A program made the translations under genes and the position numbers. Positions 1 to 12,054 of a stretch of DNA of 64,000 nt are shown here, in pieces. How positions within the stretch are numbered: the first letter of the stretch is position 1; every line of letters starts with the position of its first letter. The notes below the pieces were generated by a model. The model worked only from the letters and a program-made list of their open reading frames with translations, was not told where the DNA came from and searched no databases. The stretch covers positions 1,250,001-1,314,000 of the forward strand of contig CM077673.1 of the NCBI GenBank assembly GCA_039707655.1, written 5' to 3'. The stretch comes from Elymus sibiricus (lineage: Eukaryota > Streptophyta > Magnoliopsida > Poales > Poaceae).

Positions 1-1003
1 TCTTTCAAGGACTTCCATAAAATGGACCGGTGTTCACTAAAACGGTCATAACTTTGTCATTTGGTGTCCGTTTCGGACACACAAGTACTCAAAATGCTTG
101 CGGCGAGCGTGCGAATCCAGAAAATACTCCCCGCTTGTGCCAGGATGCTTGGAGTACCCTCAAATTCGGCCTTAAGCAGGACTTTTTGGGCCTAAAAGTC
201 AAAGAACATCATTCGCCGCTGTTTTTTGGACAAGTTTCTCAAGCCATTGGCACTTCCTTTTGAAGGAAATTCGAGAGATTACGTTGATTATACACATTAG
301 TCCCCCTGGTAGGGACAAATGTAGCTTTCTGCAGATGCTCTATGATCCGGGCAATCCCATTTGGCCGTAAATTCAAGAAAATCCAGCGGCTATATGCCTT
401 ATTCTCCTTGTTTTCGCCGTGTGACATGCTGTAACTTATGTGTGTGACATCCAAGAACCAAAGGGCATTCCTGGCATCGGTCAATATATATGTGGAAACA
501 ATATCTCCACTATCGAGGACACAAAATTTCAAGGCGGTGAGGCAAAAAGCGTCACGAGAAAATGAAGTTCTTTCAAGGACTGCCATAAAATAGACCGGTG
601 TTCACTAAAACGGTCATAACTTTGTCATTCGGTGTCCGTTTCGGACCAACAAGTACTCAAAATGCTCGGGAGAGCGTGTGAATCCAGAAAATACTCCCCG
701 CTTGCGCCAGGATGCCTGGAGTACCTCAAATTCGGCCTTAAGCAGGACTTTTTGGGCCTGAAAGTCAAAGAACATCATTCGCCGCTGTTTTTCGGACAAG
801 TTTCTGAACCCATTGGCACATCCTTTTCAAGGAAATTCGAGAGATTACGTTGATTATAGACATTAGTCCCCCTGGTAGGGGAAAACGTAGCTTTCAACAG
901 ATGCTCTATGATCTGGGCAATCCCATTTGGCCGTAAATTCAAGAAAATCCAGTGGCTATATGCCTTATTCTCCTTGCTATCGCCGTGTGACATGCTGTAA
1001 CTT
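1..1003 (-). repeat. Array I, inverted segment (about 1.8 units of the 567-bp satellite)
   Basis: This stretch is the reverse complement of the 567-bp unit that fills 1,010-32,664. Read on the minus strand, the conserved unit start (ATGGCAGTCC, here ATGGAAGTCC in one copy) lies at 586 and again at 18, a spacing of 568 bp. The unit nearest the window edge carries variants otherwise seen only at the far right end of the array: GGCTTGAGAAAC-like rather than GGTTCAGAAAC, and CAG in place of the TAG stop after residue 85 of the recurrent reading frame. The unit next to the flip is closer to the array core type. No gene is supported here. The segment is cut by the window edge, so its real length is unknown. 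Confidence 0.95.
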
Positions 1004-1042
1004 TGACTTTCACACACACAAGTTACAGCATGTCACACGGCG
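981..1042. repeat. Fold-back inverted repeat at the orientation switch of array I
   Basis: The left arm at 981-1002 and the right arm at 1021-1042 are perfect 22-bp reverse complements, reading AGTTACAGCATGTCACACGG... on the right. The 18-bp spacer ends in a CACACACACA run. The arms are the innermost part of a far longer imperfect inverted repeat formed by the oppositely oriented units. Identity to the left unit ends at about 1003 and identity to the right unit starts at about 1010, leaving about 6 bp of filler that matches neither. Both breakpoints fall at the same place in the monomer. Confidence 0.92.
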
Positions 1043-2571
1043 AAAACAAGGAAAATAAGGCATATAGCCGCTTGATTTTCTTGAATTTATGGCCAAATGG
1101 GATTGCCCGGACCATAGAGCATCTGTAGAAAGCTACGTTTGCCCCTACCAGGGGGACTAATGTCTATAATCAACGTAATCTCTCGTATTCCTTCAAAAGG
1201 AAGTGCCAATGGGTTCAGAAACTTGTCCGAAAAACAGCGGCGAATGATGTTCTTTGACTTTCAGGCCCAAAATGTCCTGCTTAAGGCCGAATTTGAGGGT
1301 ACTTCAGGAATCCTGTTACAAGCGGGGAGTATTTTCGAGATTCACAGGCTCGCCGCGAGCATTTTGAGTACTTGTGGGTCCGAAACGGACACCGAATGAC
1401 AAAGTTATGACCGTTTTAGTGAACACCGGTCCATTTTATGGCAGTCCTTGAAAGAACTTCATTTTCCCGTGACGCTTTTTGCCTCACCGCCCCGAAATTT
1501 TGTGTCCTCGATAGTGGAGATATTGCTTCCACATATATATTGACCGATGCCAGGAATTCCCTTTTGTTCTTGGCTGTCACACACACAAGTTACAACATGT
1601 CACACGGCGAAAACAAGGAGAATAAGGCATATAGCCACTGGATTTTCTTGAATTTATGGCCAAATGGGATTGCCCGGACCATAGAGCATCTGTAGAAAGC
1701 TACGTTTGCCCCTACCAGGGGGACTAATGTCTATAATCAACGTAATCTCTCGTATTCCTTCAAAAGGAAGTGCCAATGGGTTCAGAAACTTGTCCGAAAA
1801 ACAGCGGCGAATGATGTTCTTTGACTTTCAGGCCCAAAATGTCCTGCTTAAGGCCGAATTTGAGGGTACTTCAGGAATCCTGTTACAAGCGGGGAGTATT
1901 TTCTAGATTCCCAGGCTCGCCGCGAGCATTTTGAGTACTTGTGGGTCCGAAACGGACACCGAATGACAAAGTTATGACCGTTTTAGTGAACACCGGTCTA
2001 TTTTATGGCAGTCCTTGAAAGAACTTCATTTTCCCGTGATGCTTTTTGCCTCACCGCCCCGAAATTTTGTGTCCTCGATAGTGGAGATATTGTTTCCACA
2101 TATATATTGACCGATGCCAGGAATGCCCTTTCGTTCTTGGCTGTCACACACTTAAGTTACAACATGTCACACGGCGAAAACAAGGAGAATAAGGTATATA
2201 GCCACTGGATTTTCTTGAATTTACGGCCAAATGGGATTGCCCAGATCATAGAGCATCTGTAGAAAGCTACGTTTGCCCCTACCAAGGGGACTAATGTCTA
2301 TAATCAACGTAATCTCTCGAATTTCCTTCAAAAGGAAGTGCCAATGGGTTCAGAAACTTGTCCGAAAACAGCGGCGAATGATGTTCTTTGACTTTCAGGC
2401 CCAAAAAGTCCTGCTTAAGGCCGAATTTGAGGGTACTCCAAGCATCCTGGCACAAGCGGGGAGTATTTTCTAGATTCACAGGCTCGCCGCGAGCATTTTG
2501 AGTACTTGTGGGTCCGAAACGGACACCGAATGACAAAGTTATGACCGTTTTAGTGAACACCGGTCCATTTT

Positions 2572-3137
2572 ATGGCAGTCCTTGAAAGAACTTCATTTTC
2601 CCGTGACGCTTTTTGCCTCACCGCCCCGAAATTTTGTGTCCTCGATAGTGGAGATATTGTTTCCACATATATATTGACCGATGCCAGGAATGCCCTTTCG
2701 TTCTTGGCTGTCACACACGTAAGTTACAGCATGTCACACGGAGAAAACAAGGAGAATAAGGCAAATAGCCGCTGGATTTTCTTGAATTTATGGCCAAATG
2801 GGATTGCCCGGATCATAGAGCATCTCTAGAAAGCTAAATTTGCCCCTACCAGGGGACTAATGTCTATAATCAACGTAATCTCTCGAATTCCTTCAAAAGG
2901 AAGTGCCAATGGGTTCAGAAACTTGTCCGAAAAACAGCGGCGAATGATGTTGTTTGACTTTTAGGCCCAAAAAGTCCTTCTTAAGGCCGAATTTGAGGGT
3001 ACTTCAGGAATCCTGGCACAAGCGGGGAGTATTTTCTAGATTCACAGGCTCGCCGCGAGCATTTTGAGTACTTGTGGGTCCGAAACGGACACCGAATGAC
3101 AAAGTTATGACCGTTTTAGTGAACACCGGTCCATTTT
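2572..3137 (+). repeat. Representative 566-bp unit of array I (class B)
   Basis: Compared with the 568-bp class this unit lacks one G in the G run (CCAGGGGACTAA) and one T in GAATTCC, which accounts for the 2-bp length difference. Linked differences are TTTTAGGCCC, ACTTCAGGAATCC, TTCTAGATTCACAGGC and CTTGTGGGTCC. The last segment contains GCTCG-CCG-CGAGC, a hairpin that class A has lost through GCTCTCCGCGAGC. The two classes also differ at a CpG near the start (GTGACGC here, GTGATGC in class A). Confidence 0.88.
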
Positions 3138-3705
3138 ATGGCAGTCCTTGAAAGAACTTCATTTTCCCGTGATGCTTTTTGCCTCACCGCCCCGAAATTT
3201 TGTGTCCTCGATAGTGGAGATATTGTTTCCACATATATATTGACTGATGCCAGGAATGCCCTTTCGTTCTTGGCTGTCACACACATAAGTTACAACATGT
3301 CACACGGCGAAAACAAGGAGAATAAGGTATATAGCCACTGGATTTTCTTGAATTTACGGCCAAATGGGATTGCCCGGATCATAGAGCATCTCTAGAAAGC
3401 TAAATTTGCCCCTACCAGGGGGACTAATGTCTATAATCAACGTAATCTCTCGAATTTCCTTCAAAAGGAAGTGCCAATGGGTTCAGAAACTTGTCCGAAA
3501 AACAGCGGCGAATGATGTTCTTTGACTTTCAGGCCCAAAAAGTCCTGCTTAAGGCCGAATTTGAGGGTACTCCAAGCATCCTGGCACAAACGGGGAGTAT
3601 TTTCTGGATTCGCACGCTCTCCGCGAGCATTTTGAGTACTTGTTGGTCCGAAACGGACACCGAATGACAAAGTTATGACCGTTTTAGTGAACACCGGTCC
3701 ATTTT
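3138..3705 (+). repeat. Representative 568-bp unit of array I (class A)
   Basis: This unit shows the class A diagnostics: five Gs in CCAGGGGGACTAA, GAATTTCC with three Ts, TTTCAGGCCC, ACTCCAAGCATCC, TTCTGGATTCGCACGC and CTTGTTGGTCC. Two short perfect hairpins lie in the second half: TTCCTT-CAA-AAGGAA at 3456-3470 and GTCCG-AAA-CGGAC at 3646-3658. An alternating A/T run (ACATATATATTG) sits near the middle of the first half. The 85-codon frame ends at a TAG inside CATCTCTAGAAAGC. Confidence 0.9.
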
Positions 3706-6700
3706 ATGGCAGTCCTTCAAAGAACTTCATTTTCCCGTGACGCTTTTTGCCTCACCGCCCCGAAATTTTGTGTCCTCGATAGTGGAGATATTGCTTCCAC
3801 ATATATATTGACCGATGCCAGGAATTCCCTTTCGTTCTTGGCTGTCACACACACAAGTTACAACATGTCACACGGCGAAAACAAGGAGAATAAGGCATAT
3901 AGCCACTGGATTTTCTTGAATTTATGGCCAAATGGGATTGCCCGGACCATAGAGCATATGTAGAAAGCTACGTTTGCCCCTACCAGGGGGACTAATGTCT
4001 ATAATCAACGTAATCTCTCGAATTTCCTTCAAAAGGAAGTGCCAATGGGTTCAGAAACTTGTCCGAAAAACAGCGGCGAATGATGTTCTTTGACTTTCAG
4101 GCCCAAAAAGTCCTGCTTAAGGCCGAATTTGAGGGTACTCCAAGCATCCTGGCACAAACGGGGAGTATTTTCTGGATTCGCACGCTCTCCGCGAGCATTT
4201 TGAGTACTTGTTGGTCCGAAACGGACACCGAATGACAAAGTTATGACCGTTTTAGTGAACACCGGTCCATTTTATGGCAGTCCTTGAAAGAACTTCATTT
4301 TCCCGTGACGCTTTTTGCCTCACCGCCCCGAAATTTTGTGTCCTCGATAGTGGAGATATTGCTTCCACATATATATTGACCGATGCCAGGAATTCCCTTT
4401 CGTTCTTGGCTGTCACACACACAAGTTACAACATGTCACACGGCGAAAACAAGGAGAATAAGGCATATAGCCACTGGATTTTCTTGAATTTATGGCCAAA
4501 TGGGATTGCCCGGACCATAGAGCATCTGTAGAAAGCTACGTTTGCCCCTACCAGGGGGACTAATGTCTATAATCAACGTAATCTCTCGTATTCCTTCAAA
4601 AGGAAGTGCCAATGGGTTCAGAAACTTGTCCGAAAAACAGCGGCGAATGATGTTCTTTGACTTTCAGGCCCAAAATGTCCTGCTTAAGGCCGAATTTGAG
4701 GGTACTTCAGGAATCCTGTTACAAGCGGGGAGTATTTTCTAGATTCCCAGGCTCGCCGCGAGCATTTTGAGTACTTGTGGGTCCGAAACGGACACCGAAT
4801 GACAAAGTTATGACCGTTTTAGTGAACACCGGTCCATTTTATGGCAGTCCTTGAAAGAACTTCATTTTCCCGTGATGCTTTTTGCCTCACCGCCCCGAAA
4901 TTTTGTGTCCTAGATAGTGGAGATATTGTTTCCACATATATATTGACCGATGCCAGGAATGCCCTTTCGTTCTTGGCTGTCACACACATAAGTTACAACA
5001 TGTCACACGGCGAAAACAAGGAGAATAAGGTATATAGCCACTGGATTTTCTTGAATTTACGGCCAAATGGGATTGCCCAGATCATAGAGCATCTGTAGAA
5101 AGCTACGTTTGCCCCTACCAGGGGGACTAATGTCTATAATCAACGTAATCTCTCGAATTTCCTTCAAAAGGAAGTGCCAATGGGTTCAGAAACTTGTCCG
5201 AAAAACAGCGGCGAATGATGTTCTTTGACTTTCAGGCCCAAAAAGTCCTGCTTAAGGCCGAATTTGAGGGTACTCCAAGCATCCTGGCACAAGCGGGGAG
5301 TATTTTCTAGATTCACAGGCTCGCCGCGAGCATTTTGAGTACTTGTGGGTCCGAAACGGACACCGAATGACAAAGTTATGACCGTTTTAGTGAACACCGG
5401 TCCATTTTATGGCAGTCCTTGAAAGAACTTCATTTTCCCGTGACGCTTTTTGCCTCACCGCCCCGAAATTTTGTGTCCTCGATAGTGGAGATATTGTTTC
5501 CACATATATATTGACCGATGCCAGGAATGCCCTTTCGTTCTTGGCTGTCACACACGTAAGTTACAGCATGTCACACGGAGAAAACAAGGAGAATAAGGCA
5601 AATAGCCGCTGGATTTTCTTGAATTTATGGCCAAATGGGATTGCCCGGATCATAGAGCATCTCTAGAAAGCTAAATTTGCCCCTACCAGGGGACTAATGT
5701 CTATAATCAACGTAATCTCTCGAATTCCTTCAAAAGGAAGTGCCAATGGGTTCAGAAACTTGTCCGAAAAACAGCGGCGAATGATGTTCTTTGACTTTTA
5801 GGCCCAAAAAGTCCTTCTTAAGGCCGAATTTGAGGGTACTTCAGGAATCCTGGCACAAGTGGGGAGTATTTTCTAGATTCACAGGCTCGCCGCGAGCATT
5901 TTGAGTACTTGTGGGTCCGAAACGGACACCGAATGACAAAGTTATGACCGTTTTAGTGAACACCGGTCCATTTTATGGCAGTCCTTGAAAGAACTTCATT
6001 TTCCCGTGATGCTTTTTGCCTCACCGCCCCGAAATTTTGTGTCCTCGATAGTGGAGATATTGTTTCCACATATATATTGACCGATGCCAGGAATGCCCTA
6101 TCGTTCTTGGCTGTCACACACATAAGTTACAACATGTCACACGGCGAAAACAAGGAGAATAAGGTATATAGCCACTGGATTTTCTTGAATTTACGGCCAA
6201 ATGGGATTTCCCGGATCATAGAGCATCTCTAGAAAGCTAAATTTGCCCCTACCAGGGGGACTAATGTCTATAATCAACGTAATCTCTCGAATTTCCTTCA
6301 AAAGGAAGTGCCAATGGGTTCAGAAACTTGTCCGAAAAACAGCGGCGAATGATGTTCTTTGACTTTCAGGCCCAAAAAGTCTTGCTTAAGGCCGAATTTG
6401 AGGGTACTCCAAGCATCCTGGCACAAACGGGTAGTATTTTCTGGATTCGCACGCTCTCCGCGAGCATTTTGAGTACTTGTTGGTCCGAAACGGACACCGA
6501 ATGACAAAGTTATGACCGTTTTAGTGAACACCGGTCCATTTTATGGCAGTCCTTGAAAGAACTTCATTTTCCCGTGACGCTTTTTGCCTCACCGCCCCGA
6601 AATTTTGTGTCCTCGATAGTGGAGATATTGTTTCCACATATATATGGACCGATGCCAGGAATGCCCTTTCGTTCTTGGCTGTCACACACGTAAGTTACAG

Positions 6701-8650
6701 CATGTCACACGGAGAAAACAAGGAGAATAAGGCAAATAGCCGCTGGATTTTCTTGAATTTATGGCCAAATGGGATTGCCCGGATCATAGAGCATCTCTAG
6801 AAAGCTAAATTTGCCCCTACCAGGGGACTAATGTCTATAATCAACGTAATCTCTCGAATTCCTTCAAAAGGAAGTGCCAATGGGTTCAGAAACTTGTCCG
6901 AAAAACAGCGGCGAATGATGTTCTTTGACTTTTAGGCCCAAAAAGTCCTTCTTAAGGCCGAATTTGAGGGTACTTCAGGAATCCTGGCACAAGCGGGGAG
7001 TATTTTCTAGATTCACAGGCTCGCCGCGAGCATTTTGAGTACTTGTGGGTCCGAAACGGACACCGAATGACAAAGTTATGACCGTTTTAGTGAACACCGG
7101 TCCATTTTATGGCAGTCCTTGAAAGAACTTCATTTTCCCGTGATGCTTTTTGCCTCACCGCCCCGAAATTTTGTGTCCTCGATAGTGGAGATATTGTTTC
7201 CACATATATATTGACCGATGCCAGGAATTCCCTTTCGTTCTTGGCTGTCACTCACATAAGTTACAACATGTCACACGGCAAAAACAAGGAGAATAAGGTA
7301 TATAGCCACTGGATTTTCTTGAATTTACGGCCAAATGGGATTGCCCGGATCATAGAGCATCTCTAGAAAGCTAAATTTGCCCCTACCAGGGGGACTAATG
7401 TCTATAATCAACGTAATCTCTCGAATTTCCTTCAAAAGGAAGTGCCAATGGGTTCAGAAACTTGTCCGAAAAACAGCGGCGAATGATGTTCTTTGACTTT
7501 CAGGCCCAAAAAGTCCTGCTTAAGGCCGAATTTGAGGGTACTCCAAGCATCCTGGCACAAACGGGGAGTATTTTCTGGATTCGCACGCTCTCCGCGAGCA
7601 TTTTGAGTACTTGTTGGTCCGAAACGGACACCGAATGACAAAGTTATGACCGTTTTAGTGAACACCGGTCCATTTTATGGCAGTCCTTGAAAGAACTTCA
7701 TTTTCCCGTGATGCTTTTTGCCTCACCGCCCCGAAATTTTGTGTCCTCGATAGTGGAGATATTGTTTCCACATATATATTGACCGATGCCAGGAATTCCC
7801 TTTCGTTCTTGGCTGTCACTCACATAAGTTACAACATGTCACACGGCGAAAACAAGGAGAATAAGGTATATAGCCACTGGATTTTCTTGAATTTACGGCC
7901 AAATGGGATTGCCCGGATCATAGAGCATCTCTAGAAAGCTAAATTTGCCCCTACCAGGGGGACTAATGTCTATAATCAACGTAATCTCTCGAATTTCCTT
8001 CAAAAGGAAGTGCCAATGGGTTCAGAAACTTGTCCGAAAAACAGCGGCGAATGATGTTCTTTGACTTTCAGGCCCAAAAAGTCCTGCTTAAGGCCGAATT
8101 TGAGGGTACTCCAAGCATCCTGGCACAAACGGGGAGTATTTTCTGGATTCGCACGCTCTCCGCGAGCATTTTGAGTACTTGTTGGTCCGAAACGGACACC
8201 GAATGACAAAGTTATGACCGTTTTAGTGAACACCGGTCCATTTTATGGCAGTCCTTGAAAGAACTTCATTTTCCCGTGACGCTTTTTGCCTCACCGCCCC
8301 GAAATTTTGTGTCCTCGATAGTGGAGATATTGTTTCCACATATATATGGACCGATGCCAGGAATGCCCTTTCGTTCTTGGCTGTCACACACGTAAGTTAC
8401 AGCATGTCACACGGAGAAAACAAGGAGAATAAGGCAAATAGCCGCTGGATTTTCTTGAATTTATGGCCAAATGGGATTGCCCGGATCATAGAGCATCTCT
8501 AGAAAGCTAAATTTGCCCCTACCAGGGGACTAATGTCTATAATCAACGTAATCTCTCGAATTCCTTCAAAAGGAAGTGCCAATGGGTTCAGAAACTTGTC
8601 CGAAAAACAGCGGCGAATGATGTTCTTTGACTTTTAGGCCCAAAAAGTCC

Positions 8651-11600
8651 TACTTAAGGCCGAATTTGAGGGTACTTCAGGAATCCTGGCACAAGCGGGG
8701 AGTATTTTCTAGATTCACAGGCTCGCCGCGAGCATTTTGAGTACTTGTGGGTCCGAAACGGACACCGAATGACAAAGTTATGACCGTTTTAGTGAACACC
8801 GGTCCATTTTATGGCAGTCCTTGAAAGAACTTCATTTTCCCGTGATGCTTTTTGCCTCACCGCCCCGAAATTTTGTGTCCTCGATAGTGGAGATATTGTT
8901 TCCACATATATATTGACCGATGCCAGGAATTCCCTTTCGTTCTTGGCTGTCACTCACATAAGTTACAACATGTCACACGGCGAAAACAAGGAGAATAAGG
9001 TATATAGCCACTGGATTTTCTTGAATTTACGGCCAAATGGGATTGCCCGGATCATAGAGCATCTCTAGAAAGCTAAATTTGCCCCTACCAGGGGGACTAA
9101 TGTCTATAATCAACGTAATCTCTCGAATTTCCTTCAAAAGGAAGTGCCAATGGGTTCAGAAACTTGTCCGAAAAACAGCGGCGAATGATGTTCTTTGACT
9201 TTCAGGCCCAAAAAGTCCTGCTTAAGGCCGAATTTGAGGGTACTCCAAGCATCCTGGCACAAACGGGGAGTATTTTCTGGATTCGCACGCTCTCCGCGAG
9301 CATTTTGAGTACTTGTTGGTCCGAAACGGACACCGAATGACAAAGTTATGACCGTTTTAGTGAACACCGGTCCATTTTATGGCAGTCCTTGAAAGAACTT
9401 CATTTTCCCGTGATGCTTTTTGCCTCACCGCCCCGAAATTTTGTGTCCTCGATAGTGGAGATATTGTTTCCACATATATATTGACCGATGCCAGGAATTC
9501 CCTTTCGTTCTTGGCTGTCACTCACATAAGTTACAACATGTCACACGGCGAAAACAAGGAGAATAAGGTATATAGCCACTGGATTTTCTTGAATTTACGG
9601 CCAAATGGGATTGCCCGGATCATAGAGCATCTCTAGAAAGCTAAATTTGCCCCTACCAGGGGGACTAATGTCTATAATCAACGTAATCTCTCGAATTTCC
9701 TTCAAAAGGAAGTGCCAATGGGTTCAGAAACTTGTCCGAAAAACAGCGGCGAATGATGTTCTTTGACTTTCAGGCCCAAAAAGTCCTCCTTAAGGCCGAA
9801 TTTGAGGGTACTCCAAGCATCCTGGCACAAACGGGGAGTATTTTCTGGATTCGCACGCTCTCCGCGAGCATTTTGAGTACTTGTTGGTCCGAAACGGACA
9901 CCGAATGACAAAGTTATGACCGTTTTAGTGAACACCGGTCCATTTTATGGCAGTCCTTGAAAGAACTTCATTTTCCCGTGACGCTTTTTGCCTCACCGCC
10001 CCGAAATTTTGTGTCCTCGATAGTGGAGATATTGCTTCCACATATATATTGACCGATGCCAGGAATTCCCTTTCGTTCTTGGCTGTCACACACACAAGTT
10101 ACAACATGTCACACGGCGAAAACAAGGAGAATAAGGCATATAGCCACTGGATTTTCTTGAATTTATGGCCAAATGGGATTGCCCGGACCATAGAGCATCT
10201 GTAGAAAGCTACGTTTGCCCCTACCAGGGGGACTAATGTCTATAATCAACGTAATCTCTCGTATTCCTTCAAAAGGAAGTGCCAATGGGTTCAGAAACTT
10301 GTCCGAAAAACAGCGGCGAATGATGTTCTTTGACTTTCAGGCCCAAAATGTCCTGCTTAAGGCCGAATTTGAGGGTACTTCAGGAATCCTGTTACAAGCG
10401 GGGAGTATTTTCTAGATTCCCAGGCTCGCCGCGAGCATTTTGAGTACTTGTGGGTCCGAAACGGACACCGAATGACAAAGTTATGACCGTTTTAGTGAAC
10501 ACCGGTCCATTTTATGGCAGTCCTTGAAAGAACTTCATTTTCCCGTGATGCTTTTTGCCTCACCGCCCCGAAATTTTGTGTCCTAGATAGTGGAGATATT
10601 GTTTCCACATATATATTGACCGATGCCAGGAATGCCCTTTCGTTCTTGGCTGTCACACACATAAGTTACAACATGTCACACGGCGAAAACAAGGAGAATA
10701 AGGTATATAGCCACTGGATTTTCTTGAATTTACGGCCAAATGGGATTGCCCAGATCATAGAGCATCTGTAGAAAGCTACGTTTGCCCCTACCAGGGGGAC
10801 TAATGTCTATAATCAACGTAATCTCTCGAATTTCCTTCAAAAGGAAGTGCCAATGGGTTCAGAAACTTGTCCGAAAAACAGCGGCGAATGATGTTCTTTG
10901 ACTTTCAGGCCCAAAAAGTCCTGCTTAAGGCCGAATTTGAGGGTACTCCAAGCATCCTGGCACAAGCGGGGAGTATTTTCTAGATTCACAGGCTCGCCGC
11001 GAGCATTTTGAGTACTTGTGGGTCCGAAACGGACACCGAATGACAAAGTTATGACCGTTTTAGTGAACACCGGTCCATTTTATGGCAGTCCTTGAAAGAA
11101 CTTCATTTTCCCGTGACGCTTTTTGCCTCACCGCCCCGAAATTTTGTGTCCTCGATAGTGGAGATATTGTTTCCACATATATATTGACCGATGCCAGGAA
11201 TGCCCTTTCGTTCTTGGCTGTCACACACGTAAGTTACAGCATGTCACACGGAGAAAACAAGGAGAATAAGGCAAATAGCCGCTGGATTTTCTTGAATTTA
11301 TGGCCAAATGGGATTGCCCGGATCATAGAGCATCTCTAGAAAGCTAAATTTGCCCCTACCAGGGGACTAATGTCTATAATCAACGTAATCTCTCGAATTC
11401 CTTCAAAAGGAAGTGCCAATGGGTTCAGAAACTTGTCCGAAAAACAGCGGCGAATGATGTTCTTTGACTTTTAGGCCCAAAAAGTCCTTCTTAAGGCCTT
11501 ATTTGAGGGTACTTCAGGAATCCTGGCACAAGCGGGGAGTATTTTCTAGATTCACAGGCTCGCCGCGAGCATTTTGAGTACTTGTGGGTCCGAAACGGAC

Positions 11601-12054
11601 ACCGAATGACAAAGTTATGACCGTTTTAGTGAACACCGGTCCATTTTATGGCAGTCCTTGAAAGAACTTCATTTTCCCGTGACGCTTTTTGCCTCACCGC
11701 CCCGAAATTTTGTGTCCTCGATAGTGGAGATATTGCTTCCACATATATATTGACCGATGCCAGGAATTCCCTTTCGTTCTTGGCTGTCACTCACATAAGT
11801 TACAACATGTCACACGGCGAAAACAAGGAGAATAAGGTATATAGCCACTGGATTTTCTTGAATTTACGGCCAAATGGGATTGCCCGGATCATAGAGCATC
11901 TCTAGAAAGCTAAATTTGCCCCTACCAGGGGGACTAATGTCTATAATCAACGTAATCTCTCGAATTCCTTCAAAAGGAAGTGCCAATGGGTTCAGAAACT
12001 TGTCCGAAAAACAGCGGCGAATGATGTTCTTTGACTTTTAGGCCCAAAAAGTCC
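8651..12054 (+). repeat. Six-unit block of array I, copy 1 (3,404-bp tandem duplication)
   Basis: Private variants are repeated exactly 3,404 bp downstream: GTCCTACTTAAGG at 8651 and 12055, GTCCTCCTTAAGG near 9785 and 13189, and GGCCTTATTTGAG at 11497 and 14901. Unit order is also preserved, with starts at 9379, 9947, 10514 and 11082 matching 12783, 13351, 13918 and 14486. Exact ends cannot be fixed by eye because flanking units are so similar. Confidence 0.85.

Noticed and set aside
981..1042. The inverted repeat as a transcription terminator or as a missed-adapter sequencing artefact
   Set aside because: It has no T run or adjacent gene and is the centre of kilobase-scale inverted arms. 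The arms are different unit variants, which a simple read-back artefact would not give, although an assembly join is still possible.
3138..3705. ACATATATATTG as a TATA-type promoter in each unit
   Set aside because: An A/T run of this kind is expected by chance in a satellite. No conserved downstream start, coding region or terminator accompanies it.
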